Source: Pseudomonadota bacterium
GTDB taxonomy: Bacteria; Pseudomonadota; Gammaproteobacteria; Burkholderiales; Burkholderiaceae_D
Reading direction: 5' to 3'
DNA length: 32,424 bases
Assembly: GCA_023449275.1 (NCBI GenBank)
Contig: JAEXJM010000059.1
Span: 1-32,424, forward strand
Below, piece after piece: positions 15,775 to 23,822 of the stretch (position 1 is its first letter; each line of letters opens with the position of its first letter). A program made the translations under genes and the position numbers. The notes below the pieces were generated by a model. The model was not told the DNA's origin. It worked only from the letters and a program-made list of their open reading frames with translations, and made no database searches.

Positions 15775-17259
15775 ATGAAATATCGTGACTTGAGAGACTT
15801 CGCCGAACAACTCGGGAATGAAGGGGAATTAAAGGAAATTGTCGTTTCCGTATCACCCGTCCTTGAAATGACTGAAGTGTCACGTCGCGTATTGCATCAG
15901 GGTGGGCCAGCTCTTTTATTCAGAAATCCGGCAGCTTATTCGATGCCGGTCATAACCAATCTTTTCGGGACGACTCGTCGTATAGCCAGAGCGATGGGTG
16001 GGGAAACAATGGACGATTTGAGACGTATGGGGCAATTTCTGGCTTCTCTGAAAGAGCCTGAACAACCGGAGAAACTCTCTGATCTTTTCGGGATGGGGAC
16101 CATGCTGAAATCCCTGATGGATATGCGGCCGAAAGAACAGAAAAGCGCTCTCTGTCAGGAAGTCGTGCTGGAAGGAAAAGACGTCGATTTGAATTCCTTG
16201 CCGATTCAGACATGCTGGCCTGGCGATGCAGGGCCTTTGATCACATGGGGGCTGGTGGTCACAAGAGGGCCAAACAAAAAGAGGCAGAATCTGGGTATTT
16301 ACCGGCAACAGGTCATTGGCCGCAATAAGGTAATCATGCGCTGGCTGGCGCACCGGGGTGGCGCACAGGATTTCAGGGAACACGGTGTTGCCTGCAAGGG
16401 GCGGCCCTTTCCGGTCGCCGTTGTGATCGGTGCCGATCCGGCAACCTTGTTGGGTGCCGTGACGCCGATTCCGGATGAATTGTCTGAATACCAGTTTGCC
16501 GGACTGCTGCGCGGTCAGCGTACCGAACTGGTAAAAACCGTGGGAAGTGACTTGCAGGTTCCAGCTCGTGCGGAAATCGTTCTTGAAGGTCATATTTATC
16601 CTGATGAAATGCATGAATCGGGATATGAACATGCAATGGAAGGCCCATTTGGCGACCATACGGGATATTACAACGAGCAGGATTCTTTCCCCGTTTTCAC
16701 GATCGACCGTATTACCATGCGCAAGGATCCAATTTATCTTTCGACATATACCGGAAAACCGCCTGACGAACCTGCGATGCTCGGGCTGGCCTTGAATGAA
16801 ATATTCATCCCACTGTTGCAAAAGCAGTTTCCCGAAATAATCGATTTTTATTTGCCCGTAGAGACCTGCAGTTACCGTTTCGCCATCGTCAAGATACGGA
16901 AAGCTTATGCAGGTCATGCCCGTCGGGTCATGTTCGGTATCTGGAGTTTTCTGAGACAGTTTCTTTATACGAAATTCATCATTGTGGTTGATGAGGATAT
17001 CGATATAAGGAATTGGGGAGAGGTATTCTGGGCGATTTCCACACGTGTCGATCCGATAAGGGATACTGTTCTTGTCGACAATACACCGATCGATTATCTG
17101 GACTTCGCATCCCCGGTGAGTGGTCTTGGCAGCAAGATGGGCATTGATGCGACCGACAAATGGAATGGTGAGACAAGCCGGAAATGGGGGGCGAAAATCA
17201 GCATGAATGGTGATGTAATGAAAAAAGTGGATGATTTATGGAGTGATCTCGGTCTGTAA
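15775..17259 (+). CDS. ubiD: 3-octaprenyl-4-hydroxybenzoate carboxy-lyase UbiD
   Basis: A 494-residue decarboxylase of ubiquinone synthesis that uses prenylated FMN made by UbiX. It removes the carboxyl group of the polyprenyl-hydroxybenzoate intermediate. Recognisable regions are the N-terminal MKYRDLRDFAEQL, the cofactor-binding stretch NLGIYRQQVIGRNKVIMRWL with the following HRGGAQ, the metal and active-site segment EGPFGDHTGYY with its catalytic Glu, and the C-terminal VDEDIDIRNWGEVFWAI. Length matches E. coli UbiD closely, favouring the ubiquinone enzyme over shorter phenolic-acid decarboxylases. The start ATG at 15775 is supported by the conserved N-terminus. It is a single gene ahead of the SRP RNA. 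Confidence 0.96.
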   Translation: MKYRDLRDFAEQLGNEGELKEIVVSVSPVLEMTEVSRRVLHQGGPALLFRNPAAYSMPVITNLFGTTRRIARAMGGETMDDLRRMGQFLASLKEPEQPEKLSDLFGMGTMLKSLMDMRPKEQKSALCQEVVLEGKDVDLNSLPIQTCWPGDAGPLITWGLVVTRGPNKKRQNLGIYRQQVIGRNKVIMRWLAHRGGAQDFREHGVACKGRPFPVAVVIGADPATLLGAVTPIPDELSEYQFAGLLRGQRTELVKTVGSDLQVPARAEIVLEGHIYPDEMHESGYEHAMEGPFGDHTGYYNEQDSFPVFTIDRITMRKDPIYLSTYTGKPPDEPAMLGLALNEIFIPLLQKQFPEIIDFYLPVETCSYRFAIVKIRKAYAGHARRVMFGIWSFLRQFLYTKFIIVVDEDIDIRNWGEVFWAISTRVDPIRDTVLVDNTPIDYLDFASPVSGLGSKMGIDATDKWNGETSRKWGAKISMNGDVMKKVDDLWSDLGL

Positions 17260-17275
17260 AGCATGTATTATTTTA

Positions 17276-17303
17276 TTGCAGAACGAATTCTTTGCTGTAC
17301 AAT
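17276..17303 (+). promoter_or_regulatory. Promoter of the SRP RNA gene
   Basis: TTGCAG (17276-17281) and TACAAT (17298-17303) are 16 bases apart, with TG immediately before the -10 box (extended -10). Transcription would begin near 17310-17311, exactly where the paired 5' end of the SRP RNA begins. Confidence 0.7.
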
Positions 17304-17310
17304 GCCGGTT

Positions 17311-17410
17311 GGCGGGCCCCTGCGCATTGCGAAATGGTGAATCTGGTCAGGTCGGGAACGAAGCAGCCACAGCCAATCTTCGCGAGTGCCGCAGTCAAGG
17401 CTCGCCTTTG
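17311..17410 (+). ncRNA. ffs: Signal recognition particle RNA (4.5S)
   Basis: The diagnostic Ffh-binding hairpin is present: GGTCAGGTCGGGAACGAAGC followed by AGCC (from 17345). The GGAA tetraloop and the asymmetric loop flanking it are kept. The closing pair beside the tetraloop is G-C rather than the C-G of E. coli, a compensatory change. The outer helix pairs GGCGGGCC (17311-17318) with GGCTCGCC (17399-17406), and CTGCG with CGCAG lies inside it. A T-rich stretch follows (TTTGTATTTTT). The RNA works with Ffh to deliver nascent membrane proteins to the translocon. Its position before dnaX is common in proteobacteria. The exact 3' end is approximate. Confidence 0.93.
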
Positions 17411-17429
17411 TATTTTTCCTTCAAGCCTT

Positions 17430-17476
17430 CGGATTTTTCACTGGTTCCATCCGGTTGAAACGGCGTCAAAAATCCG
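17430..17476. repeat. Inverted repeat between ffs and dnaX
   Basis: CGGATTTTT (17430-17438) and AAAAATCCG (17468-17476) form a perfect 9-bp inverted repeat around a 29-base loop. It lies in the 150-base stretch between the SRP RNA and dnaX, which otherwise holds only a possible dnaX -10 box TACAAT at 17553-17558. Function unknown. Confidence 0.45.
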
Positions 17477-17564
17477 GTTTCGCAGTATCATTGCTTTCAA
17501 AAAGAAGTAGGCTATCGTGGCTTGCTTTTGAACGAAACAGGAAGCAATAAGGTACAATTCAGCC

Positions 17565-19388
17565 ATGTCCTATTTAGTCCTTGCCAGAAAATATCGTCCG
17601 AAGAATTTTGAAAATATCGTCGGGCAGGATCACGTTGTTCGCGCTTTGTCTCATGCTCTTGAAAGCCAGCGTTTGCACCATGCTTATCTGTTTACCGGTA
17701 CGAGAGGCATCGGCAAGACAACGCTGTCGAGAATTCTTGCCAAATCATTGAATTGTGAAAAGGGAATCACGGCAACGCCTTGTGGTGTATGCGAAGCATG
17801 CAGGGCCATCGATTCCGACCGTTTCGTCGATTACGTCGAAATGGATGCCGCTTCCAACCGTGGTATCGCCGATATGTTGCAATTGCTGGAGCAGGCTGTG
17901 TATGCGCCGACGGCAGCCCGGTTCAAGGTCTATATGATTGACGAAGTTCACATGCTGACCTCGCAGGCATTCAATGCCATGTTAAAGACCCTGGAAGAAC
18001 CGCCGGAGTACGTCAAATTCATTCTGGCGACTACCGATCCGCAGAAAATCCCGGTAACGGTTTTGTCCCGGTGTTTGCAGTTCAACCTCAAACAGATGCC
18101 GATGTCTCATATCGTCGATCACTTGAGCCGGATACTTGAACTGGAAAATATCCCTTTTGAAAAACCGGCCCTTCGCCTCCTGGCGCAAGGAGCGCAGGGA
18201 TCCATGCGTGATGCGCTTTCCCTGACCGATCAGGCCATTGCCTATACCGCAGGTCATGTTACGGACGAAGCCGTACAGGATATGCTGGGAGCGCTGGATC
18301 AGACATACCTGATCCGGCTGCTGGACCATCTGGCCAACAAGGATGGTGCTGCTCTGCTGAAAGTCGCCGATGAAATGGCCTTCCGCAGTTTATCCTACGG
18401 TACGGCATTACAGGATCTGGGATTGCTGTTGCAGAAAATCGCCATGATCCAGAGTGTTCCGGATTATCCGGTTGACGACATTGCCGATTCGGAAAACCTG
18501 TCGCGTCTGGCGACCGTCTTTTCACCTGAAGAAGTCCAGCTTTATTACCAGATTGCGATTCATGGCAGAAACGAACTGGGGCTTGCCCCGGATGAATATG
18601 CCGGTTTTTCGATGACGCTTTTGCGAATGCTGGCTTTCAGCCCGGATAAACGACAGTGCGGAATTTCCCATGCAGCATTGAAAAATGATGTTCCCGCCAC
18701 AAATCGCGTGAAAAGCAATACGGGCATTGAACAAAAAACGGAACAAAAGTCCTCTGTCTCTCCTGTAATGGAAGAAACGCCAATATCTGAGAAAAGACCG
18801 GCAACAGCGGATGGCATTCCTCCGTGGCTTGATGATGAGTCTTTTTCAACCCGGCAAGTTCAAACACCTGTTTCGCCACAGATGGTGAAAAGCCGACGTG
18901 AATCGCCTGGTGTCCCAGTGGAGACAATGGCTCCTGTCATACAGGAAAGCGTGCCGGCATCGCCTGTTACCACTCCTGTCGCCCAGAACCTCATTCGAAA
19001 TGCCGGCTGGGATGGAAACTGGCCCGGACTGGCAGCGACATTGCCGGTCAGAGGCATGGTTCAGCAACTGGCACAGCAAACAGAACTGGTTTATTGGGAA
19101 GAGAATGATTCCGGGTATCTGTTGCATTTGAAATCGCCTATTGCTACTCTTTGCACGCCAAATAACATCAACAGGCTCTCTGGTGTCCTGACAGAGTATT
19201 TGGGTTCTCCGGTCAAGATAAGCACCGAAGTAGGCAAGGTTGAGGAAACGGCCAATCAGAACGCGATTGAAGCGCGTGCCGAAAGGCAGCGTCAGGCGGA
19301 AGAAACCATGACAAACGACCCTTATGTAAAGTCCGTTGTCGCTGAATTTGGCGGACATATCGTCGAGGGTTCCATAAAACCACTATAA
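17565..19388 (+). CDS. dnaX: DNA polymerase III subunit tau/gamma
   Basis: A 607-residue AAA+ clamp-loader ATPase that loads the sliding clamp and tethers polymerase cores and helicase. The N-terminus MSYLVLARKYRPKNFENIVG is classic DnaX. Walker A is GTRGIGKT (45-52), zinc cysteines are Cys64, 73, 76 and 79, Walker B is DEVHML, and the sensor region has LEEPPEYVKFILATTDPQK. A central Pro/Ser/Thr-rich variable region (about residues 380-480) leads to the tau C-terminal domain. I see no properly phased slippery heptamer for gamma production. The following ybaB begins 17 bases after the stop and recR comes next, the standard dnaX–ybaB–recR operon. Confidence 0.97.
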   Translation: MSYLVLARKYRPKNFENIVGQDHVVRALSHALESQRLHHAYLFTGTRGIGKTTLSRILAKSLNCEKGITATPCGVCEACRAIDSDRFVDYVEMDAASNRGIADMLQLLEQAVYAPTAARFKVYMIDEVHMLTSQAFNAMLKTLEEPPEYVKFILATTDPQKIPVTVLSRCLQFNLKQMPMSHIVDHLSRILELENIPFEKPALRLLAQGAQGSMRDALSLTDQAIAYTAGHVTDEAVQDMLGALDQTYLIRLLDHLANKDGAALLKVADEMAFRSLSYGTALQDLGLLLQKIAMIQSVPDYPVDDIADSENLSRLATVFSPEEVQLYYQIAIHGRNELGLAPDEYAGFSMTLLRMLAFSPDKRQCGISHAALKNDVPATNRVKSNTGIEQKTEQKSSVSPVMEETPISEKRPATADGIPPWLDDESFSTRQVQTPVSPQMVKSRRESPGVPVETMAPVIQESVPASPVTTPVAQNLIRNAGWDGNWPGLAATLPVRGMVQQLAQQTELVYWEENDSGYLLHLKSPIATLCTPNNINRLSGVLTEYLGSPVKISTEVGKVEETANQNAIEARAERQRQAEETMTNDPYVKSVVAEFGGHIVEGSIKPL

Positions 19389-19405
19389 CTGGAATGGAAA
19401 TAAAT

Positions 19406-19729
19406 ATGAAAAATCAATTGGCAAACCTGATGAAGCAGGCTCAGGCGATGCAGCAAAATATGGAAAAGGCCCAGGAAGAACTGGCCAAAACCATTGTTGA
19501 AGGGCAGGCTGGCGCTGGTATGGTATCCGTGTTGATGAGCTGCAAATATTATGTCTCAAGGGTGTCGATCGATTCGGCTCTGATGAGTGATGACAAGGAA
19601 ATGCTGGAGGATCTGATTACGGCCGCTTTCAATGATGCCGTTCGTAAAGCGGAAGCCACAGCCCAGGAAAAAATGGCCAGCGTATCTGCCGGATTGCCGA
19701 TGCCTCCCGGTTTCAAAATGCCTTTCTGA
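19406..19729 (+). CDS. ybaB: YbaB/EbfC family nucleoid-associated protein
   Basis: A 107-residue DNA-binding protein starting MKNQLANLMKQAQAMQQNME, with a helix-strand-helix fold, the conserved VEGQAGAGMVSV, and the C-terminal LPMPPGFKMPF tail. These dimers bind DNA as tweezer-like clamps and are nearly always encoded between dnaX and recR, as here. An upstream in-frame ATG at 19394 would add four residues; I choose 19406 because it gives the conserved N-terminus and has GGAAA at a reasonable distance. Its cellular role in nucleoid organisation or repair is known only in outline. Confidence 0.95.
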   Translation: MKNQLANLMKQAQAMQQNMEKAQEELAKTIVEGQAGAGMVSVLMSCKYYVSRVSIDSALMSDDKEMLEDLITAAFNDAVRKAEATAQEKMASVSAGLPMPPGFKMPF

Positions 19730-19742
19730 TCCATTTCTATCC

Positions 19743-20339
19743 GTGAAATCGCTTTCATCTCTCCAGCAATTGATCGAGGCTTTCCGGCATTTGCCCGGTA
19801 TAGGGCCGAAGTCAGCGCAGAGAATGGCTTATCATCTCTTGCAACACGACCGGGATGGTGCTGTGCAGTTGAGTGTTGCACTTGCCAATGCCATTTCCAG
19901 TGTACGCCACTGTGAACGATGCAATACGTTTACAGAGTCGGATATCTGTGAAATGTGTCGTGATGAGGAGAGGGACGCTTCCTTGCTGTGCATCACGGAA
20001 ACACCAGCCGACCAGATGATGATCGAGCAGACCCTGACGTTCAAGGGATATTATTTTGTGCTGATGGGAAGCCTTTCTCCTCTGGACGGAATAGGGCCGA
20101 AAGAAATTCATTTCGACAAATTAATCAAACGGGCAACGGACGGGGTCGTCAGGGAAGTCGTTCTTGCCACCAGTTTCAACAATGAAGGCGAAGCAACCGC
20201 TCATTACATCAGCGAGATGCTCAAGGCGCGAGGTATCCGGGTCAGCCGGCTGGCACGGGGAGTTCCCGTCGGAGCGGAACTTGAATACGTCGATGTCGGT
20301 ACCATAGCGCGTGCTTTTCTGGATAGGCGGTCAACCTGA
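19743..20339 (+). CDS. recR: Recombination mediator protein RecR
   Basis: A 198-residue protein, exactly the E. coli RecR length. It has an N-terminal helix-hairpin-helix (FRHLPGIGPKSAQRMAYHLL), a four-cysteine zinc motif (CERCNTFTESDICEMC), and a Toprim domain (CITETPADQMMIE, LMGSLSPLDGIGP, ATSFNNEGEATAHYI), ending with GVPVGAELEYVD. With RecO and RecF it helps load RecA at single-strand gaps. The start is GTG at 19743; a longer frame upstream overlaps ybaB and is not protein-like. cysM begins one base after its stop. Confidence 0.96.
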   Translation: MKSLSSLQQLIEAFRHLPGIGPKSAQRMAYHLLQHDRDGAVQLSVALANAISSVRHCERCNTFTESDICEMCRDEERDASLLCITETPADQMMIEQTLTFKGYYFVLMGSLSPLDGIGPKEIHFDKLIKRATDGVVREVVLATSFNNEGEATAHYISEMLKARGIRVSRLARGVPVGAELEYVDVGTIARAFLDRRST

Positions 20340-20340
20340 T

Positions 20341-21243
20341 ATGGCATATACAACAATCGAAGGTACAATCGGTTCTACTCCTTTGGTGGAATTGCTCCGT
20401 TCAACCAGTGAGAACGCAAGGAATCGCGGGAATATCGTTCTTGGAAAATGGGAGTGTGGCAATCCATCCGGTTCGATCAAGGATCGTGTGCTTAAAATGA
20501 TGATACGTCACGCTGAAGAACGGGGTGATATCCGGCCCGGCGATACCTTGATCGAGGCGACCGGAGGCAATACCGGAATCTCGCTGGCGATGATGGCGGC
20601 GGCACGAGGTTACCGCGCTATTGTGGTCATGCCGGAAAGTACCAATTATTTCAAACAGCAAAGCATTGCCGTGTATGGTGCGAAAATTGTTTTAACACCC
20701 AAAAGTGGCGGTATTGAGTACGCACGTGATCTTGCCGAGCAAATGGCGGGTGCTGGTGAAGGTGTATTGCTGGATCAGTTCAATAATTCCGATAACCCTC
20801 TTTCACATTATGAAACAACCGGTCCGGAAATATGGAGTGCGACTAGGGGAAAGGTTACCCATTTTGTCTGTCCTATGGGAACGACAGGCACGATCATGGG
20901 GGTTTCGCGTTTTCTGAAAGAAAAAAACAAAAAAGTAAAGATAATCGGGGTCGAACCAGCCAATAGGGATCACATTACCGGAATGTATCATTGGCAGGAA
21001 AATCAGCGCCCGCGCTTTTACGATAAAAAAAGGGTGGACCGGATTGAAGAGATCAGTCAGGCATGTGCAGAATACCGGGCCAGAAGAATGGCTTCTGAAG
21101 AGGGGATTTTTTGTGGGTTATCGTCTGCCTGTGCCTGCGAGGTGGCCTTAAGCCTGTCGGAAACAGTCGATCAGGCAGTCATCGTTTTTATGATGGCCGA
21201 CAGGGGAAACAAGTATTTCTCTTCAGGGTTCTTCCCGTTTTAG
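20341..21243 (+). CDS. cysM: Cysteine synthase B (O-acetylserine sulfhydrylase, CysM type)
   Basis: A 300-residue PLP enzyme that makes cysteine from O-acetylserine and sulfide or thiosulfate. The PLP lysine lies in NPSGSIKDR, the substrate loop in EATGGNTGISLA, the phosphate-binding loop in MGTTGTIMGVSRFL, and the C-terminal part has EGIFCGLSSACA. The stretches LLDQFNNSDNPLSHYETTGP and GPEIW match CysM rather than CysK. The ATG is one base after the recR stop, so it is part of the dnaX–ybaB–recR transcript. One small oddity is Ser-Ala-Cys-Ala where many family members have Ser-Ser-Gly-Ala. Confidence 0.93.
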   Translation: MAYTTIEGTIGSTPLVELLRSTSENARNRGNIVLGKWECGNPSGSIKDRVLKMMIRHAEERGDIRPGDTLIEATGGNTGISLAMMAAARGYRAIVVMPESTNYFKQQSIAVYGAKIVLTPKSGGIEYARDLAEQMAGAGEGVLLDQFNNSDNPLSHYETTGPEIWSATRGKVTHFVCPMGTTGTIMGVSRFLKEKNKKVKIIGVEPANRDHITGMYHWQENQRPRFYDKKRVDRIEEISQACAEYRARRMASEEGIFCGLSSACACEVALSLSETVDQAVIVFMMADRGNKYFSSGFFPF

Positions 21244-21266
21244 AAGACATATGTGCAACATAGGCA

Positions 21267-21295
21267 TTGTCATAAGCCTTTGTATCGATTAAAAT
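21267..21295 (+). promoter_or_regulatory. Strong sigma-70 promoter for rpsT
   Basis: TTGTCA (21267-21272), a 17-base spacer and TAAAAT (21290-21295) each match consensus at five of six bases. Transcription would begin near 21302, giving a 5' leader of about 67 bases to the rpsT start. Confidence 0.7.
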
Positions 21296-21368
21296 TAAAG
21301 GCTAAACAGATTTTGTATTGCGAAAAACTTCGTAATCACACAACTAACACAGGTTCTTAGGAAATTTT

Positions 21369-21641
21369 ATGGCTAACACCGCTCAGGCACGCAAACGTGC
21401 TCGTCAGGCAGTAAAACTGAATGCACACAATTCCAGTCAGCGTTCCGCATTGCGTACTGCAATCAAATCGGCACAGAAAGCGATTGCTGCTGGTGACAAG
21501 GAAGCTGCAGCTTCCGTTTTCAACAATACCGTTTCGATCATCGACCGAATCGCCGACAAGAAACGTATTCACAAAAACAAGGCCGCACGTCATAAAAGCC
21601 GTCTGGCTGCTGCATTGAAAGCAATGTCCGCGGCTGCCTGA
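21369..21641 (+). CDS. rpsT: 30S ribosomal protein S20
   Basis: A 90-residue, Ala- and Lys-rich helical ribosomal protein. MANTAQARKRARQAVKLNAH, the central SALRTAIKSAQKAI and the C-terminal KKRIHKNKAARHKSRLAAAL are typical of S20, which binds 16S rRNA in the small-subunit body. An AGGA ribosome site precedes the ATG, the promoter described upstream fits, and a clear terminator follows. S20 regulates its own translation in E. coli; nothing specific to that can be seen here. Confidence 0.98.
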   Translation: MANTAQARKRARQAVKLNAHNSSQRSALRTAIKSAQKAIAAGDKEAAASVFNNTVSIIDRIADKKRIHKNKAARHKSRLAAALKAMSAAA

Positions 21642-21676
21642 GTTTCAGGTAGCTTTACTGGTATGTTGCTGTATTG

Positions 21677-21703
21677 AGGCACGCTTTTCAAGCGTGCCTT
21701 TTG
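21677..21703. terminator. Intrinsic terminator after rpsT
   Basis: A perfect 8-bp stem AGGCACGC / GCGTGCCT (21677-21684 with 21692-21699), a 7-base loop and TTTT. It lies 35 bases after rpsT and 13 bases before the convergent kinase stop, so it probably mainly serves rpsT. Confidence 0.9.
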
Positions 21704-21715
21704 TTGTTTCCGTTT

Positions 21716-22654
21716 TCAATAACGGTAACCGAATTCCTTCTCAAAACGGTCAGCGATCTCATTTGCCGTCAATTTGTGGCTTTGGGGACCGAAATGTTCG
21801 ATCTTGATGGCCCCCATCAGGCTGCCGAGACGCCCGGATGTCAACAGGTCTTTTCCGCTGGTCAGGCCGTACATGAAACCAGCGCGGAATGCGTCACCAC
21901 AACCCGTCGGATCGGCTTCTTTTGCTGCCTTGACGCAGGGAATATCATATTTTTCGCCGTTTTCGTAAATGACAGCCCCTCTTTCTGCACAGGTCACGAT
22001 GAGCGCCTTGACTCTGGATGCGATTTCGGTCAAAGACCAGCCACTCGCTTGTGCCAGCATTTCACCTTCATATTCATTGACTGCGACATAAGTGGCGATA
22101 TCAATAAAGTGTCTCAGTTCTTCCTGATTGAACATGGGGAGACCCTGACCGGGATCGAAAATGAAAGGAATGCCCAGTCGGGCACAATCGTCCGCATTCT
22201 GGATCATGCCGTCGCGTCCGTCAGGAGCGACAATAGCCAGCTGGATATTCTCTCCGGCGGTGTTTTCGATTTTGTTTTCATGGGAAAAAGACATCGCTCC
22301 CGGATGGAAAGCCGTGATCTGGTTATTGTTTTTATCCGTCGTAATGAATGCCTGTGCTGTATAGGACCGTTTGATTGTCTTGATGTGGCGACGGGAAATA
22401 TCCAGCTCGGCCAACCTTTCAAGATAAGGTGCGCCATCCATGCCGATCGTGGCCATGATATAGGGCAGTCCACCGAGCAGCTTCATGTTATAGGCAATAT
22501 TGCCGGCGCATCCCCCGAATTCGCGTCTCATACTGGGAACGAGAAAACAGACATTGATATTGTGTAACTGGTCAGCCAGAATGGATTCGGAAAACCGGTC
22601 CGGGAATGACATGATGGTGTCGTACGCAAGCGACCCGCAAATTAGAGAGCTCAT
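21716..22654 (-). CDS. PfkB-family carbohydrate/nucleoside kinase
   Basis: A 312-residue ribokinase-like enzyme. PfkB signature 1 appears as GGCAGNIAYNMKLLGG and signature 2 as DPTGCGDAFRAGFMYG, with the catalytic Asp in GDAF and the anion hole GCG. Such kinases phosphorylate sugars or nucleosides with ATP. In this betaproteobacterial neighbourhood the protein is usually annotated adenosine kinase or carbohydrate kinase; sequence alone does not settle the substrate. It follows the DUF3426 gene by 20 bases and closes the leftward accB–accC–prmA group, so it is probably co-transcribed. Confidence 0.88.
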   Translation of the reverse strand: MSSLICGSLAYDTIMSFPDRFSESILADQLHNINVCFLVPSMRREFGGCAGNIAYNMKLLGGLPYIMATIGMDGAPYLERLAELDISRRHIKTIKRSYTAQAFITTDKNNNQITAFHPGAMSFSHENKIENTAGENIQLAIVAPDGRDGMIQNADDCARLGIPFIFDPGQGLPMFNQEELRHFIDIATYVAVNEYEGEMLAQASGWSLTEIASRVKALIVTCAERGAVIYENGEKYDIPCVKAAKEADPTGCGDAFRAGFMYGLTSGKDLLTSGRLGSLMGAIKIEHFGPQSHKLTANEIADRFEKEFGYRY

Positions 22655-22674
22655 AATATTATTGGTGTTAGTGA

Positions 22675-23814
22675 TCAGGGATTGTTAAGAAGAGATATCC
22701 GGTTCTTGACCGCCGAATGGTGTGCAAACTCGAATGTCATTTTAAAACTGATGCCAGATAATGGCTGAAGTCCCTTTGCCGTGCCAGCTTCTTCAGGAAG
22801 ATATTCTTCAGGCTGAAAAATGCGGCGCAACAAGACCTTGTTGTCCGAATCCATCAACTCCATGACAAGTGCTGGCCATATTTGCAGATCGGGACGGTGA
22901 TTGGTGATCGTAACGATCTGGGAGTACTGGTCTGGTACGTTTTCCAGTTTTTCCGGCACGTTTGCCTCGACCGTGAGAGGTGGAATGGTGACGGGTGTTT
23001 CAACAGGACACGATAATAATTCACACGTCGTGTTGACCAGTTCTTCAGCCGGAGGCCACCAGGCAATAATTTCTTCAGAATAACGGTATATGCCTTGTAT
23101 GCCCAATAGAATGAGCAGGAAAAACGTACCTGTCCCCCAGAGAATTTGCGAGAAAAGAGATCGTTTTTTCTTTTTCTGGACAATTTTGACCAGATCTTCC
23201 GCCGAGGCTGGTTTGTCAGTTATCTTCTCAGGCGCATCGACAATAAGCCCGGGCATGGCATTGTCCTTGAGCGTGTCCGACGATAAAAACGGTTCTCTTT
23301 TATCCGATTCGACCTGTGCTTTTTCCCTCTCCACCACTTTGGCATCGTCATTAGCCGGAGAACCGGAAAAGGCAACATGCGAAGCCGGTTTTTCTTCATC
23401 CAATGAAGAAAGGTTCAGATCGAAATCAATGGACTGGATTTGTTTTTCGAAAGCTGCTTTCATGGCAGCTTCTCTTGTCTTTATGACGTCACTTTCAATG
23501 GTATTGTCAGTATCGTCGCTTATCTTCTCTGAAAAAGGCTGTAAATTCGGATAGATAGTGTTGACTTGCGGTGATTCCCGTACCGTCAGTATGTCCGGTC
23601 TTGTTTCATTTGCGGCAGTAACCGAAGCGCTTTTCCCGACTTTGGCGGAAGAAGAGGATGTATCCGTTTGCGAAAGGCGTCCGATCAGATGGTCAATGCC
23701 ATTGAATGGATTGTTGCAGACACCACAGCGGACAACACCGGAATAGCGTTTAAGCTGTTCTTCATTAACCTGAAAAACGGTATTGCAATTGGGACAACGT
23801 GTAGCCAGTGACAT
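22675..23814 (-). CDS. DUF3426 zinc-ribbon membrane protein
   Basis: A protein of about 379 residues in three parts. The N-terminal zinc ribbon has CPNC and CGVC pairs (MSLATRCPNCNTVF, VVRCGVCNNPF), as in MJ0042-type fingers. A long acidic, low-complexity linker of about 170 residues follows. Then comes one membrane helix (ILWGTGTFFLLILLGIQGIY) and a C-terminal DUF3426 domain. The function is unknown; the layout suggests a cytoplasmic metal-binding head and a domain outside the membrane. An alternative TTG start four codons upstream overlaps the prmA stop; I prefer ATG at 23814. It stands between prmA and the PfkB kinase, as in related genomes. Confidence 0.87.
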   Translation of the reverse strand: MSLATRCPNCNTVFQVNEEQLKRYSGVVRCGVCNNPFNGIDHLIGRLSQTDTSSSSAKVGKSASVTAANETRPDILTVRESPQVNTIYPNLQPFSEKISDDTDNTIESDVIKTREAAMKAAFEKQIQSIDFDLNLSSLDEEKPASHVAFSGSPANDDAKVVEREKAQVESDKREPFLSSDTLKDNAMPGLIVDAPEKITDKPASAEDLVKIVQKKKKRSLFSQILWGTGTFFLLILLGIQGIYRYSEEIIAWWPPAEELVNTTCELLSCPVETPVTIPPLTVEANVPEKLENVPDQYSQIVTITNHRPDLQIWPALVMELMDSDNKVLLRRIFQPEEYLPEEAGTAKGLQPLSGISFKMTFEFAHHSAVKNRISLLNNP

Positions 23815-23822
23815 GCTTGGAG

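Noticed and set aside
18720..18760. A-rich run in dnaX (around GAACAAAAAACGG) as a tau/gamma frameshift site
   Set aside because: The run of six A is not phased as A-AAA-AAG/C in the reading frame, and no clear downstream stem was seen.
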